Shown here piece by piece: positions 28,177 through 36,887 of a stretch of 63,654 nucleotides of DNA (position 1 is the first letter of the stretch; the number at the start of each line of letters is the position of its first letter). The notes beneath the pieces are model-generated. The model did no database searches and was not told the origin of the DNA. It saw nothing but the letters and a program-made list of their open reading frames with translations. Source of the DNA: Fulvivirga imtechensis AK7 (lineage in GTDB: Bacteria > Bacteroidota > Bacteroidia > Cytophagales > Cyclobacteriaceae). A program made the translations under genes and the position numbers. Where the stretch lies: positions 1 to 63,654 of the forward strand of contig NZ_AMZN01000068.1 of assembly GCF_000331535.1 (NCBI RefSeq). The letters run 5' to 3'.

Positions 28177-29556
28177 ATGGCCAAAACAAAAACAATTTAC
28201 TTCTGTCAAAATTGTGGTTACGAATCTGCCAAATGGCTGGGAAAATGCCCGTCCTGTGCCATGTGGAATACTTTTGTAGAGGAACTAGCAAAAAGACCTT
28301 CTGCGTCAGATAAGAATGATTGGCGTAGCACCAGCGGAGGAGGAAAAAGGGCTTCTGCTCCAAAAAAAATAGAAGAGATAGCACATGAAAAAGAGCAACG
28401 GATCAACTCCAAAAACGGAGAGCTTAACCGAGTATTAGGTGGTGGAATAGTGCCAGGTTCTGTAGTACTCATTGCGGGTGAACCGGGGATAGGCAAATCA
28501 ACGCTAATGCTTCAGATTGCCTTATCCGTGAATCATAAGGTGCTGTATGTCTCGGGAGAGGAGAGCGAACAACAGATAAAAATGCGGGCCGACAGGATGA
28601 GCCAGTTGCATGCTGCGGAATGCTATATACTGGCTGAGACTTCAACGCAGGAAATTTTTCAACAGGTGGAGAAATTGAACCCTGACCTCCTTATTGTTGA
28701 TTCGGTGCAAACACTGTATTCGAGTAATATCGAATCTGCTGCCGGCAGTGTGTCGCAGGTAAAGCAGTGTACTGCTGAGCTGATAAAATATGCGAAAGAA
28801 ACAGCTACTCCGGTATTTCTTGTTGGCCACATTACAAAGGAAGGAGCAATAGCCGGTCCTAAAGTGTTGGAGCATATGGTTGATACAGTGTTGCAATTTG
28901 AAGGCGACAGGCATCTTACTTACAGGATATTAAGAACTACAAAAAATCGCTTCGGCTCCACTTCAGAGTTAGGAATTTATGAGATGATGGGCAATGGACT
29001 AAGGGAGGTGAGCAACCCGTCAGAGATCCTGATCTCTCAGAAGGACTCGGAACTCAGTGGAGTAACCATAGGAGCTACTGTTGAAGGTAATAGGCCATTG
29101 CTGATAGAGATCCAATCTTTGGTAAGCACAGCGGCATATGGAACACCGCAGCGCAGTTCGACCGGATATGATGCCCGCAGGCTGAACATGCTACTGGCAG
29201 TACTCGAAAAACGATGTGGTTTCAGGCTGGGCTTACAGGATGTATTCCTAAATATGGCCGGAGGAATAAAGGTGGAGGATCCGGCGATAGATCTGGCAGT
29301 ATGCAGCGCAGTCATTTCTTCTTTGGAAGAGATCTCTGTTTCGGATAAAGCTTGTTTCGCCGCGGAAGTAGGTCTTGGCGGAGAGCTTCGAGCTGTCAAT
29401 AGATTGGATAGCAGGATCGCCGAGTCGGAAAAATTGGGATTTAAAGAGATATATGTGTCCAAATTTGGCATGAAGGGCATAGAACCAGGTAACTATAAGA
29501 TCGCCATAAAGCCTTTCGCGCGACTTACCGATGTATTCGGGGACCTGTTTGGGTAA
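28177..29556 (+). CDS. radA: DNA repair protein RadA
   Basis: 459 residues, normal length. A four-Cys zinc finger (FCQNCGYESAKWLGKCPSC) is followed by a RecA-like core with Walker A GEPGIGKST and the RadA-specific KNRFG motif (TKNRFGSTSELGIYEM). The C-terminus is a Lon-like domain (VEDPAIDLAVCSAVISS). It drives branch migration of recombination intermediates. The UPF0316 gene follows after 31 bp. Confidence 0.96.
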   Translation: MAKTKTIYFCQNCGYESAKWLGKCPSCAMWNTFVEELAKRPSASDKNDWRSTSGGGKRASAPKKIEEIAHEKEQRINSKNGELNRVLGGGIVPGSVVLIAGEPGIGKSTLMLQIALSVNHKVLYVSGEESEQQIKMRADRMSQLHAAECYILAETSTQEIFQQVEKLNPDLLIVDSVQTLYSSNIESAAGSVSQVKQCTAELIKYAKETATPVFLVGHITKEGAIAGPKVLEHMVDTVLQFEGDRHLTYRILRTTKNRFGSTSELGIYEMMGNGLREVSNPSEILISQKDSELSGVTIGATVEGNRPLLIEIQSLVSTAAYGTPQRSSTGYDARRLNMLLAVLEKRCGFRLGLQDVFLNMAGGIKVEDPAIDLAVCSAVISSLEEISVSDKACFAAEVGLGGELRAVNRLDSRIAESEKLGFKEIYVSKFGMKGIEPGNYKIAIKPFARLTDVFGDLFG

Positions 29557-29587
29557 ACTGTTTTAAAGCTAAACTGTTACGGTTATA

Positions 29588-30193
29588 ATGGAACAATTTT
29601 TTGCAGAATACGGAATCGGATCAGAAACTTTCAGGATCATCATTTTACCCTTACTAATCTTTATAGCACGGATTTTAGATGTGTCGATAAATACCATCCG
29701 GATCATTTTCGTGATGAGCGGAAGGAAGTTCGTTTCTACTATTTTGGGTTTTTTCGAATCATTGATATGGCTATTGGCCATTGGTCAGATATTTCAGCAT
29801 ATTGACAATGTTTATTCTTACATCGCGTATCCCGCGGGGTTTGCCATGGGCATATTGGTTGGGATGCTTATTGAAGAACGATTGGCTCTTGGGAAAGTGG
29901 TGGTGAGGATCATCTCCTCGGAAGATCTTTCAGGGCTTTTGAGTGTATTGCAAAAGCAAAATGTAAGATATACAATGGTGTCGGCAGAAAGTGATAGCGG
30001 AGAAGAGAAGCTGCTTTTTACAGTGCTGATGCGCGATAATCTGCCTCTTTTTATAGAAGAGATCCAACGACACGCGCCAAAAGCGTTTTATACAATAGAA
30101 TCTGTAAAAAGCGCCAGTGAAGCCGGGATTTTGGCGGAACAGCCCAGCCGTAGAGGTATTGGCGCGTGGTTGACTTCGGTGAGAAGGAAGTAG
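29588..30193 (+). CDS. UPF0316/DUF2179-type membrane protein
   Basis: 201 residues. Three membrane helices in the first 95 residues include RILDVSINTIRIIFVMSGRKFVS and the SLIWLLAIGQI pattern of the UPF0316 family. A soluble DUF2179-like domain follows, ending in a basic tail. The function of the family is unknown. It is probably co-transcribed with radA. Confidence 0.8.
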   Translation: MEQFFAEYGIGSETFRIIILPLLIFIARILDVSINTIRIIFVMSGRKFVSTILGFFESLIWLLAIGQIFQHIDNVYSYIAYPAGFAMGILVGMLIEERLALGKVVVRIISSEDLSGLLSVLQKQNVRYTMVSAESDSGEEKLLFTVLMRDNLPLFIEEIQRHAPKAFYTIESVKSASEAGILAEQPSRRGIGAWLTSVRRK

Positions 30194-30272
30194 AACGGCT
30201 TGTTAAGCCGCTTAAATAGCTAGCCGGCTTTAAAAAGAGAGGTTTTTAGGTTATTTTTGGATACGAATACAA

Positions 30273-30308
30273 TTTAATCGGTTCTACTATATCGAACTCA
30301 AGTTAAAT
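30273..30308. repeat. Intergenic repeat (AATCGGTTCTACTATATCGAAC type)
   Basis: TTTAATCGGTTCTACTATAT followed by CGAACTCAAGTTAAA. Nearly the same sequence occurs at 43893-43929, and partial inverted copies (GTGAGTTYGATATA) at 43549 and 63378. All are intergenic and near gene 3' ends. Confidence 0.6.
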
Positions 30309-30431
30309 TACATCGCCAGGCTGTGAATTTTTTGTGCGTCTCCATTATATCCTGTTTTTATTAGGTTACGAAAAATGCTCCTCCTGGTGGTTGCAGATGA
30401 GGCAAATTCCTCCTGTAAAATATTTTTTTCT

Positions 30432-31325
30432 TCATCTTCTCATCCCCTCCACCCCCTGCAGCCCACCCGTATGAATAGTGAGAATTTTGGTCTTCGGGGC
30501 AAACTCGCCACTTCTGATCATGTCATAAATGCCAAACATCATTTTTCCCGTGTAAATCGGGTCAAGGGGGATCTGGTGTTTTTTGTAAATTTCATCTATA
30601 AATCCAAACAGCACCGGACTTACCTTTGCATAACCACCGAAATGGTAGGATGTCTTGATGTCCCAATTGGTCAGTGGGTGTTTTTCATAAAGTTGCAATA
30701 GCTTTTGAACATCATGTTTTAGAAAGTCGCCCTTCAAAGCCGAAAAGCCCATGACTCTGCCCCTGCCGTTCATGCCTGAAATGATGCCGGCAATGGTTCC
30801 TCCTGTACCTACCGGGGTACAGACGTAATCAAATTGCCGCACTTCTTCATTTACTATTTCTGAGGCGCCTTTGATGGCCAAAAGGTTGGTCCCGCCTTCG
30901 GGGAGTAGATAAAATCGTCCATACTTTTCTGTTAAAGGGCCAATTACTTCAGTATCATGCTTTCTCCTGTAAGTAGACCGGTCCATATAGTGAAGATGCA
31001 TGCCTTGCTGAGAAGCGAATGACAGTGTTGGGTTGAGCGGCAAATGCTCTTCGCCACGTATGATACCAATGGACTTAAAGCCATACTCTTTCGCAGCAGC
31101 GGCTGTGGCATAAATGTGATTGGAATAGGCGCCTCCAAATGTTAATAAAGTGGAAAAGTTCTGCTGCCTGGCATACTCCAGGTTGTACTTAAGCTTTCTC
31201 CACTTATTTCCCGATATGTATGGGTGTATTTTATCCTCCCTTTTAATGAAGAGCCTGACCTCTTTTTCGGTAGTTATTTCATCATAGACCTCTTCTATGA
31301 CAGGCTCTTCGTATATCTTCAGCAT
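30432..31325 (-). CDS. PLP-dependent D-cysteine desulfhydrase/ACC deaminase family enzyme
   Basis: 297 residues. IKREDKIHPYISGNKWRKLKYNLEYA holds the PLP-binding Lys. LTFGGAYSNHIYATAAAAKEYG and GTGGTIAGIISGM are the phosphate-binding and cofactor loops. The family includes ACC deaminase and D-cysteine desulfhydrase; in Bacteroidota the latter activity is more usual. The start abuts the stop of the upstream M20 peptidase gene with no spacer, so both are made from one message. Confidence 0.8.
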   Translation of the reverse strand: MLKIYEEPVIEEVYDEITTEKEVRLFIKREDKIHPYISGNKWRKLKYNLEYARQQNFSTLLTFGGAYSNHIYATAAAAKEYGFKSIGIIRGEEHLPLNPTLSFASQQGMHLHYMDRSTYRRKHDTEVIGPLTEKYGRFYLLPEGGTNLLAIKGASEIVNEEVRQFDYVCTPVGTGGTIAGIISGMNGRGRVMGFSALKGDFLKHDVQKLLQLYEKHPLTNWDIKTSYHFGGYAKVSPVLFGFIDEIYKKHQIPLDPIYTGKMMFGIYDMIRSGEFAPKTKILTIHTGGLQGVEGMRR

Positions 31326-32627
31326 CTATTTTCTCATTTGCATATAATCCAACGTAAGGTTGAGCATGGCCTTTACACCCGTAAGCATACCACTTTCATC
31401 GATATAAAAGTCAGGCGTGTGATGGCCTCCTAATGTCATTGACTTCTTCTCCGCGTCTAAGGGCTGACCACCAACAAAGAAATAGAGCCCCGGGATCTCT
31501 TTCTGGAAATATGAAAAGTCCTCAGCTCCGGTGATAGCATTTACAAGGTTAACATTTTCCTTACCTGCTGATCGTTCCAGGCTGGGAAGCATTTTTGAGG
31601 TCAGCTCAGGGTCATTGTATGTAACGGGCACCATTTTTTGAATGTGTACTTCAGCCGTTGCACCGTTGCTCTCGGCTATTTTGGTGGCCGTGAGCTTAAT
31701 TTTCTCATGAATTCGGTCTTGCATACCTGTGTCGAGTGTGCGAATGGTGCCGGTCATTTCCACTTCTTCGGGTATGATGTTGAAACGAACTCCACCTTTT
31801 ATTTCCCCAACGGTGATCACAGCAGCTTCTTTGGTTAGCTCTGTTTGCCTGCTGACAATGGTCTGAAGGCCATAAATGATTTGTGAGGCTGTTACCACCG
31901 GATCTACTCCAGCCCACGGAGTGGAGCCGTGCGCCTGGCTGCCTTTGACTTTAATGGTGAATCTATCGGAAGCGGCCATTGCTCCTCCGGGCTTATAGTT
32001 GATTTGCCCTATAGGTGTGCCTGCACTTATGTGTAAGCCGAATATGACCTCGGGTTTTGGATTTTCCAGTACCCCCTCCTTTATCATCAGGTCCGCTCCC
32101 CCTTCTTCACCCGGAGGCGCTCCTTCCTCAGCAGGCTGGAAGATAAACTTCACGGTACCCGGTATGTCTTTTTTCATCGAAGTCAGCACTTCCGCTACTC
32201 CCATGAGCATTGCGATGTGTGTGTCATGGCCGCATGCATGCATTACCCCGGTTTTTATACCATTATACTCCGTTACTACTTTAGAGGCAAAAGGTACTGA
32301 CACCCGCTCAGTTACAGGCAAAGCATCTATATCTGCTCTTAGTGCTACAACAGGACCTTTTTTGCCGCCTTTTAAGAGACCAACCACACCAGTTTTGGCT
32401 ACACCAGTTTGCACTTCAAGGCCAAGAGACTTCAGATGCCCGGCTATTTTGGCCGCAGTCTCTACTTCACGATTTGAAAGCTCGGGATGCTCGTGAAAAT
32501 ATCTTCGCCATTCTATTACTTTATTTTCAATTTCTTTAGCCATTTTTTCTGCCTTTTCGTTCAGGCCGTTCTGGCCTGATGCTGAGAGTGCGATCAATGC
32601 CAGAAATAGTGAATAGATGTATTTCAT
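31326..32627 (-). CDS. M20-family amidohydrolase, secreted
   Basis: 433 residues with a signal peptide (KYIYSLFLALIALSASGQ). The M20D metal-binding pattern is clear: LRADIDALPV, MHACGHDTHIAMLMG, FQPAEEGAPPGEEGGADLMIKEG, and the late GAEDFSYFQ. Relatives hydrolyse N-acyl amino acids (hippurate, IAA-amino acids) or act as carboxypeptidases. It forms a tight operon with the PLP enzyme gene, which might use the released amino acid. Confidence 0.85.
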   Translation of the reverse strand: MKYIYSLFLALIALSASGQNGLNEKAEKMAKEIENKVIEWRRYFHEHPELSNREVETAAKIAGHLKSLGLEVQTGVAKTGVVGLLKGGKKGPVVALRADIDALPVTERVSVPFASKVVTEYNGIKTGVMHACGHDTHIAMLMGVAEVLTSMKKDIPGTVKFIFQPAEEGAPPGEEGGADLMIKEGVLENPKPEVIFGLHISAGTPIGQINYKPGGAMAASDRFTIKVKGSQAHGSTPWAGVDPVVTASQIIYGLQTIVSRQTELTKEAAVITVGEIKGGVRFNIIPEEVEMTGTIRTLDTGMQDRIHEKIKLTATKIAESNGATAEVHIQKMVPVTYNDPELTSKMLPSLERSAGKENVNLVNAITGAEDFSYFQKEIPGLYFFVGGQPLDAEKKSMTLGGHHTPDFYIDESGMLTGVKAMLNLTLDYMQMRK

Positions 32628-32686
32628 AGGTATAAATTTTATTTTTGAGACATTAGTATTGAGTATTGTGATGGCTCGAAGACGAC

Positions 32687-32712
32687 AAGAGTTTTCTTAA
32701 AGACACTAGTCT
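32687..32712. repeat. Single end of the small repeat upstream of the M20 gene
   Basis: AAGAGTTTTCTTAAAGACACTAGT, the same end sequence as the other copies, lies about 60 bp upstream of the M20 start. A TTAGTATTGAGTATTG run (32653-32668), also found inverted near 43625, lies just before it. Confidence 0.5.
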
Positions 32713-32814
32713 AGTTACTCAGCTAAAAGTAAAAACTTATTTATACTGATCATAAAAAATGATTCAGATAATATATTTCTATGATGCTCTTTGTGGATGG
32801 TGTTATAGCTTTAG

Positions 32815-33051
32815 CTCTGTATGAAAAGCACAAGTAAACAGGAGATCGATCAGTTTTAAACAAGTTGCAAAGGTTGTTTAATGAACTAAGGCAGCATCCC
32901 ACTACTGGGACAGGGCAACCGGAAAAGTTAAAGCATGATCTTGCAGGCTTATATTCCCGAAGGATTAACAGAAAGCACCGTCTGGTCCATTAACAAACAG
33001 GTTGTAACAGTGTATGTGGTAAGTGCCTGGTCGCATTATGAGGATAAATGA
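32815..33051 (+). pseudogene. Broken YoeB/Txe-type toxin gene
   Basis: The segment reads ALYEKHK, stop, TGDRSVLNKLQRLFNELRQ, then HPTTGTGQPEKLKHDL and YSRRINRKHRLV. The frame then shifts near 32983 and continues SINKQVVTVYVVSAWSHYED to a TGA at 33051. These are the conserved blocks of Bacteroidota YoeB/Txe mRNA interferases. An in-frame stop, a small deletion near RLV, and the loss of any clear start or YefM-type antitoxin show a dead gene. It lies in a gene-free gap (32628-33308). Confidence 0.75.
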
Positions 33052-33120
33052 CTTGCCACGCACCTTGTCCCGCATGGCTATCATGGCTATCGGGAAGCCT
33101 GCCCCGATTGCCAACACAGG

Positions 33121-33182
33121 GGCCTCCCCAATGCGCGCACATCAGGCACACACGAAACCGCGTGCGCTAGCGGGGGGAGGCC
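33121..33182. repeat. Large GC-rich hairpin
   Basis: GGCCTCCCC (33121-33129) pairs with GGGGAGGCC (33174-33182), and inside it GCGCAC (33135-33140) pairs with GTGCGC (33162-33167). The stretch 33060-33180 is much richer in GC than its surroundings. It sits just after the dead toxin gene and about 130 bp from the next gene's 3' end. No T run follows. Confidence 0.5.
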
Positions 33183-33308
33183 AAACCTTATCATTTTCTA
33201 CTCATACTTCCTTAAAAAATACTTGAATATCTACGCTTACACATTTTTTAGCCATGTCTGAGCAGAAAATAACTGTAACTTACCCGATAGTTCACACTTG
33301 ACCCGACA

Positions 33309-33938
33309 CTAGAACTTACCCAGTTTAAATGATATATTGGCTGTCCAGCTAGTAAGGTCCTTGTCCTCCACCTGGTTATTTTTTAGATCAGTTCCCTGCA
33401 CAAAGCGATACCCTCCACCTATTGCAAACCTGAAAAACCTGGTAACATTGACCTCGATTTGCAACGAAGGCTCTGCTACAAAATAAACAGATCTCTCTAC
33501 CGTAGCTCCGCGATCATCTATAGTGTTGGCAACGTGGTGATCTACTACTTCAATACCCCCTGCACCCAGTAATAACGGAAGGGTGATATGTATTACTTCT
33601 TTGGGAGCTATTATATATCCAAAAACCAATCCTCCATATCCACTGTACAGATCAAGCTTTCTGCCAGGGATGATACCGTTGAAATCATTTCTGGTAGTCA
33701 TACCATATCCTCCAATACCCAAAATAATATGTTTGTTGAGGATTACCCCACCATGGCCGCCAAGGAATAATGCCTTTTCTTCATTGAAATCGGTAAGTTT
33801 AGTGTCAAAAGAGGCAAAACCTTTTATTTCCGTATCCTTGCCAAATACCGTTTTAATATCATCATCAGCATCTTGCGCAACGGATTGCATATTAAAGGCT
33901 ACAACGGCCAAAATCAACGAAAGTGAAATGTTTTTCAT
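33309..33938 (-). CDS. Secreted protein, probable outer-membrane beta-barrel
   Basis: 209 residues with a signal peptide ending in SVAQ. The rest alternates aromatic and glycine-rich strands (LGGHGGVILNKHIILGIGGYGM, FRFAIGGGYRFVQG) and ends in KLGKF, with the terminal Phe usual for barrel proteins. No specific family recognised. It is last in a same-strand run that starts with an ECF sigma factor, 14 bp after its neighbour. Confidence 0.65.
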   Translation of the reverse strand: MKNISLSLILAVVAFNMQSVAQDADDDIKTVFGKDTEIKGFASFDTKLTDFNEEKALFLGGHGGVILNKHIILGIGGYGMTTRNDFNGIIPGRKLDLYSGYGGLVFGYIIAPKEVIHITLPLLLGAGGIEVVDHHVANTIDDRGATVERSVYFVAEPSLQIEVNVTRFFRFAIGGGYRFVQGTDLKNNQVEDKDLTSWTANISFKLGKF

Positions 33939-33952
33939 ATTCTATAAAATCT

Positions 33953-34465
33953 TTAAAATACATATTTAACGGCTATAGCAGTATCCCAAAACCTTAAGTT
34001 GGCATATCTCATGCCCGCAAAATCAAGATAGGGTTTAAAATCGAGGCTAATAGTAATTGGAACGGCCAGCCAGCGGTATTCCACCCCAACCATGGCATTT
34101 ACTCCCATCGTAAAAAAGGCCTCACGGTTAGTTTCATATTCCAGTTCTCCGGGCACCGTGGGTGAAAGTATTAGCCTCCTATCGTCCATAAACTTATAAC
34201 CAATATGGGCGCCTGCTCCGTAATACAGGTAAAAATTGTCATTAAAGCTTACCTGCAAAGGTTGGTGTTTGAGATAAAGGGTAGTGAGTTGAAGGCCATC
34301 ATCTCTCCCGCTTACCAGGAACTCAACAGCTTCCTCACCTTTAAAAAATTGTTTGTAAGTTAGGGCCGAGGTGTACCCTAATCTTAAGCCCGAGGAGTGC
34401 CTATACTGCGCGGCCAGCATGTGGGCGGCAAATAGCAGCACTGTTAAAGCCAAAATTTTTTTCAT
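33953..34465 (-). CDS. Small outer-membrane beta-barrel-like protein
   Basis: 170 residues with a signal peptide ending in MLAAQ. Strand-like repeats (GLRLGYTSALTYKQFF, FYLYYGAGAHIGYKF, AMVGVEYRWLAVP) and a C-terminal AVKYVF fit a small outer-membrane barrel. It lies between the DUF4097-like gene and another barrel gene, probably in one transcript. Confidence 0.65.
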   Translation of the reverse strand: MKKILALTVLLFAAHMLAAQYRHSSGLRLGYTSALTYKQFFKGEEAVEFLVSGRDDGLQLTTLYLKHQPLQVSFNDNFYLYYGAGAHIGYKFMDDRRLILSPTVPGELEYETNREAFFTMGVNAMVGVEYRWLAVPITISLDFKPYLDFAGMRYANLRFWDTAIAVKYVF

Positions 34466-34575
34466 TTATATGTATTTTAGTTTTACGATATTGGTATTGA
34501 CATGGCTCAAAGACCGAGTCGGAAACCGAAGTGCACAATTTATAGTCACAAATCTCCCATTGGTGCATTTTCTCT

Positions 34576-35727
34576 TTATCTGTTAACGGAATGTTGCATG
34601 CTTGAGAGGTCAATGGAGACTTCTCCCCCGGACGAATTAATTTGTAAGTATCCCGGATAGTTGTTTTTGGTGCCTATTGTTCCAGTCAGGCGTACATACT
34701 TCTTTTTCTCATCAACATAGCTTTTATCCAGACGGGTATTATCGGTTGGTATAGATAATGTTGCCCCAGGAGCCGTGATATTCACATCGACATAGCTGTT
34801 AGGTTGGAAATCAAGCGCCACATCGGCATATTTTGCTTCTATATTGATCTTTGAAAAACTGAATTGGACCAGCATCACCTGTATTTCTCCATAGTTTAAA
34901 TTAATATCCATGGTCTTACCCAGCTCTTCTAATGTAATCTGAGAAAACATTCCCTTTCCACGAAGGTGGCTTACCCGGTTAATATAAAATCTCTTGTCGC
35001 TCCGGGAGTCTATCCGCAGGTTGTCCGCCTCTTTTATCACCACCTCAGATGAGCTGCTGTTTACATCTACATCGCCAAGCTTTAAGATCTCTCCCTTTAC
35101 TGCCTTAAATAATACCCGTCCTGCTGTTATTTCTTTTATTCTCACGTCTCCATAACCGGCCTCTATTTTTGCAGGGGCCAGAAATTTATTAGCCCTCAAA
35201 TTGCCGTGCATCACGCTGATGTCACTTTTCCCTTTGAGCTCCTGTAGATAAACGTCACCGAATTTATTGTCGAGGTCCAGGTTCATTGATACAGGCATGT
35301 ATACTTCATAGTCGATTTCCAGCTTGTTTTTACTAAGTAATGTTTTTGAGTAGTCACTGATGTTATTCCATACCTCCTTGAAGAATCCAGACTTGCGATC
35401 GAGAATGGTTTCAATGGTCAGGTAAGGGTTTGTCTTTCTAAAATCTATATCCACGCGAGCCAGCATTTTTTCAGCATCGTTATAGTCTTTGCCATAGGCA
35501 GTGATCTTTATGCTCACCTTTACAGAATCCTTTTCCCAGGTATTGACCACTACCTGACCATACTTGTTGATGATTTCGAGGTAGCCATTTTTAGGCATAA
35601 TAAAATCGCGATCAATGGTCTTTGTAAGCCTGGTATCATCGTTATCCGGCCCTGCTACTGCATAAAGGCAGCATGTATAGAATATGAAGCTAAATATTAA
35701 CTTCCTGTTGTTGTTCCTTTTGATCAT
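34576..35727 (-). CDS. DUF4097-like secreted beta-helix protein
   Basis: 383 residues with a signal segment (KLIFSFIFYTCCLYAVAG). Repeated short strands with regular spacing (LDLDNKFGDVYLQEL, AKIEAGYGDVRIKEI, MDINLNYGEIQVML, INIEAKYADVALDF) resemble the right-handed beta-helix repeats of DUF4097 proteins. It overlaps the anti-sigma-like gene by 38 bp in another frame. Genes of this kind are often part of ECF operons in this phylum; their role is unknown. Confidence 0.65.
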   Translation of the reverse strand: MIKRNNNRKLIFSFIFYTCCLYAVAGPDNDDTRLTKTIDRDFIMPKNGYLEIINKYGQVVVNTWEKDSVKVSIKITAYGKDYNDAEKMLARVDIDFRKTNPYLTIETILDRKSGFFKEVWNNISDYSKTLLSKNKLEIDYEVYMPVSMNLDLDNKFGDVYLQELKGKSDISVMHGNLRANKFLAPAKIEAGYGDVRIKEITAGRVLFKAVKGEILKLGDVDVNSSSSEVVIKEADNLRIDSRSDKRFYINRVSHLRGKGMFSQITLEELGKTMDINLNYGEIQVMLVQFSFSKINIEAKYADVALDFQPNSYVDVNITAPGATLSIPTDNTRLDKSYVDEKKKYVRLTGTIGTKNNYPGYLQINSSGGEVSIDLSSMQHSVNR

Positions 35728-36220
35728 GATGTTTGATTTCAGTCAATATTTGCTCAAGAATATTTAGCTTGATCCGGTAGTTGCTGATCATTGCGCTAAT
35801 CACTTCCTCACTGTCTACATTATCTTTCAGGTCTTTCTTTAGATCCTGATAGGCGCTGTCGAGTGTTTGCAGGTTTTTCATTACTTCTTCATCCACATCG
35901 GCATTACTGGCCCTGATGACCCTGAGCTTTTCATCCACTAGTTGTGAATAGTAATATTCTGTCTCCGCCAGTTCAGGAGAAATATCATGAAGCGCATACC
36001 CCTCTTTTTCATATCCTTTGTTATACGACCAAATCACTATACCAAGAGAGCACAACAAGAGCAGCGATGCGGCTATTTTCATTACCGATCTCCACAACGA
36101 ATGACGTTCCTTTTGTCTTACACCCTCTTCGATACCCTGCCATAGCTGGTCAAGGTCCGGTTCATGCAGATCAAACGCTGACCTTCTTTTTTCTACTTCT
36201 TCCTTAAGCCTGTCGTTCAT
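35690..36220 (-). CDS. Putative anti-sigma factor with one membrane helix
   Basis: 176 residues: a cytoplasmic acidic/basic N-terminus, a membrane helix (IAASLLLLCSLGIVIWSY, about residues 48-65), and a helical extracytoplasmic part with coiled-coil character (NLQTLDSAYQDLKKDLKDN). It lacks the HxxxCxxC zinc motif of ZAS domains. It overlaps the sigma gene by 17 bp upstream and the DUF4097-like gene by 38 bp downstream, so translation is likely coupled. Assignment rests on topology and position. Confidence 0.6.
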   Translation of the reverse strand: MNDRLKEEVEKRRSAFDLHEPDLDQLWQGIEEGVRQKERHSLWRSVMKIAASLLLLCSLGIVIWSYNKGYEKEGYALHDISPELAETEYYYSQLVDEKLRVIRASNADVDEEVMKNLQTLDSAYQDLKKDLKDNVDSEEVISAMISNYRIKLNILEQILTEIKHHDQKEQQQEVNI

Positions 36221-36770
36221 GTATTCTTCTGTTTACGTCCAGAATTTTTCTTATTTTACTTTTGGCTTTACTATACTGCGCCTTTGACGCAGATTCAGTA
36301 ATACCCAGGATCTGACCTATCTCTTTGTGATCATAACCTTCAAAAAGGTACAGGTTCAGCACCGTTTTACACCCATCGGAAATTTGATCTATAGCTTCAA
36401 GTATCCGCCTCGATTCATACTGTGCATAATCCTGATCGCTGTCAACATCTTCCTGAAAATTGTCGCTATCAGCAATATCCACAGTAGCCAGCCTTTTCTT
36501 TTTTAAATGATTCAGGCAGTGATTGATGACAATACGCTTGACCCAGGCGCTAAAGGTCGCTTCGTTTTTCAAAGAGCGGATCATTGTAAAGGCGGTAATA
36601 AAAGCCTCTTGTAGTACATCTTTCGCGTCTTCATCATTACCCGTCATTCTGCGGCAAATGTTATACATAGCCCGGGCATAAAGCTTATAGAGCTCATTTT
36701 GCGCCTGCTTATCCCCACGCTGGCTACGCTGCACCAGATATTTATGAATAGTCTGTTGTCCGGGCTCCAC
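36204..36770 (-). CDS. ECF-family RNA polymerase sigma factor
   Basis: 188 residues. Region 2 shows NELYKLYARAMYNICRRMTGNDEDAKDVLQEAFITAF. Region 4 shows GCKTVLNLYLFEGYDHKEIGQILGITESASKAQYSKAKSKIRK. It directs transcription of an envelope-stress or surface regulon, probably including its own operon (sigma, anti-sigma, DUF4097-like, two barrel proteins). Confidence 0.92.
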   Translation of the reverse strand: MEPGQQTIHKYLVQRSQRGDKQAQNELYKLYARAMYNICRRMTGNDEDAKDVLQEAFITAFTMIRSLKNEATFSAWVKRIVINHCLNHLKKKRLATVDIADSDNFQEDVDSDQDYAQYESRRILEAIDQISDGCKTVLNLYLFEGYDHKEIGQILGITESASKAQYSKAKSKIRKILDVNRRIHERQA

Positions 36771-36792
36771 CTTTTCTGTTTGTTATGGTAAT

Positions 36793-36818
36793 GACAAGCG
36801 TTTTTATATTAGGTTTCC
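36793..36818 (-). promoter_or_regulatory. Possible ECF-type promoter of the sigma operon
   Basis: On the minus strand GGAAAC (36818-36813) is followed after 17 nt by GTC (36795-36793), the shape of many ECF promoters (GGAAC, 16-17 nt, GTC). It lies 23 bp before the sigma start and would give autoregulation. No experimental consensus for this sigma is known to me. Confidence 0.3.
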
Positions 36819-36887
36819 TTTCTTGATAAGAAAAATAAAAAAAAACCGTTTTACAGGTTGCGATGTTGTAATGCAAATCTATAGGCG

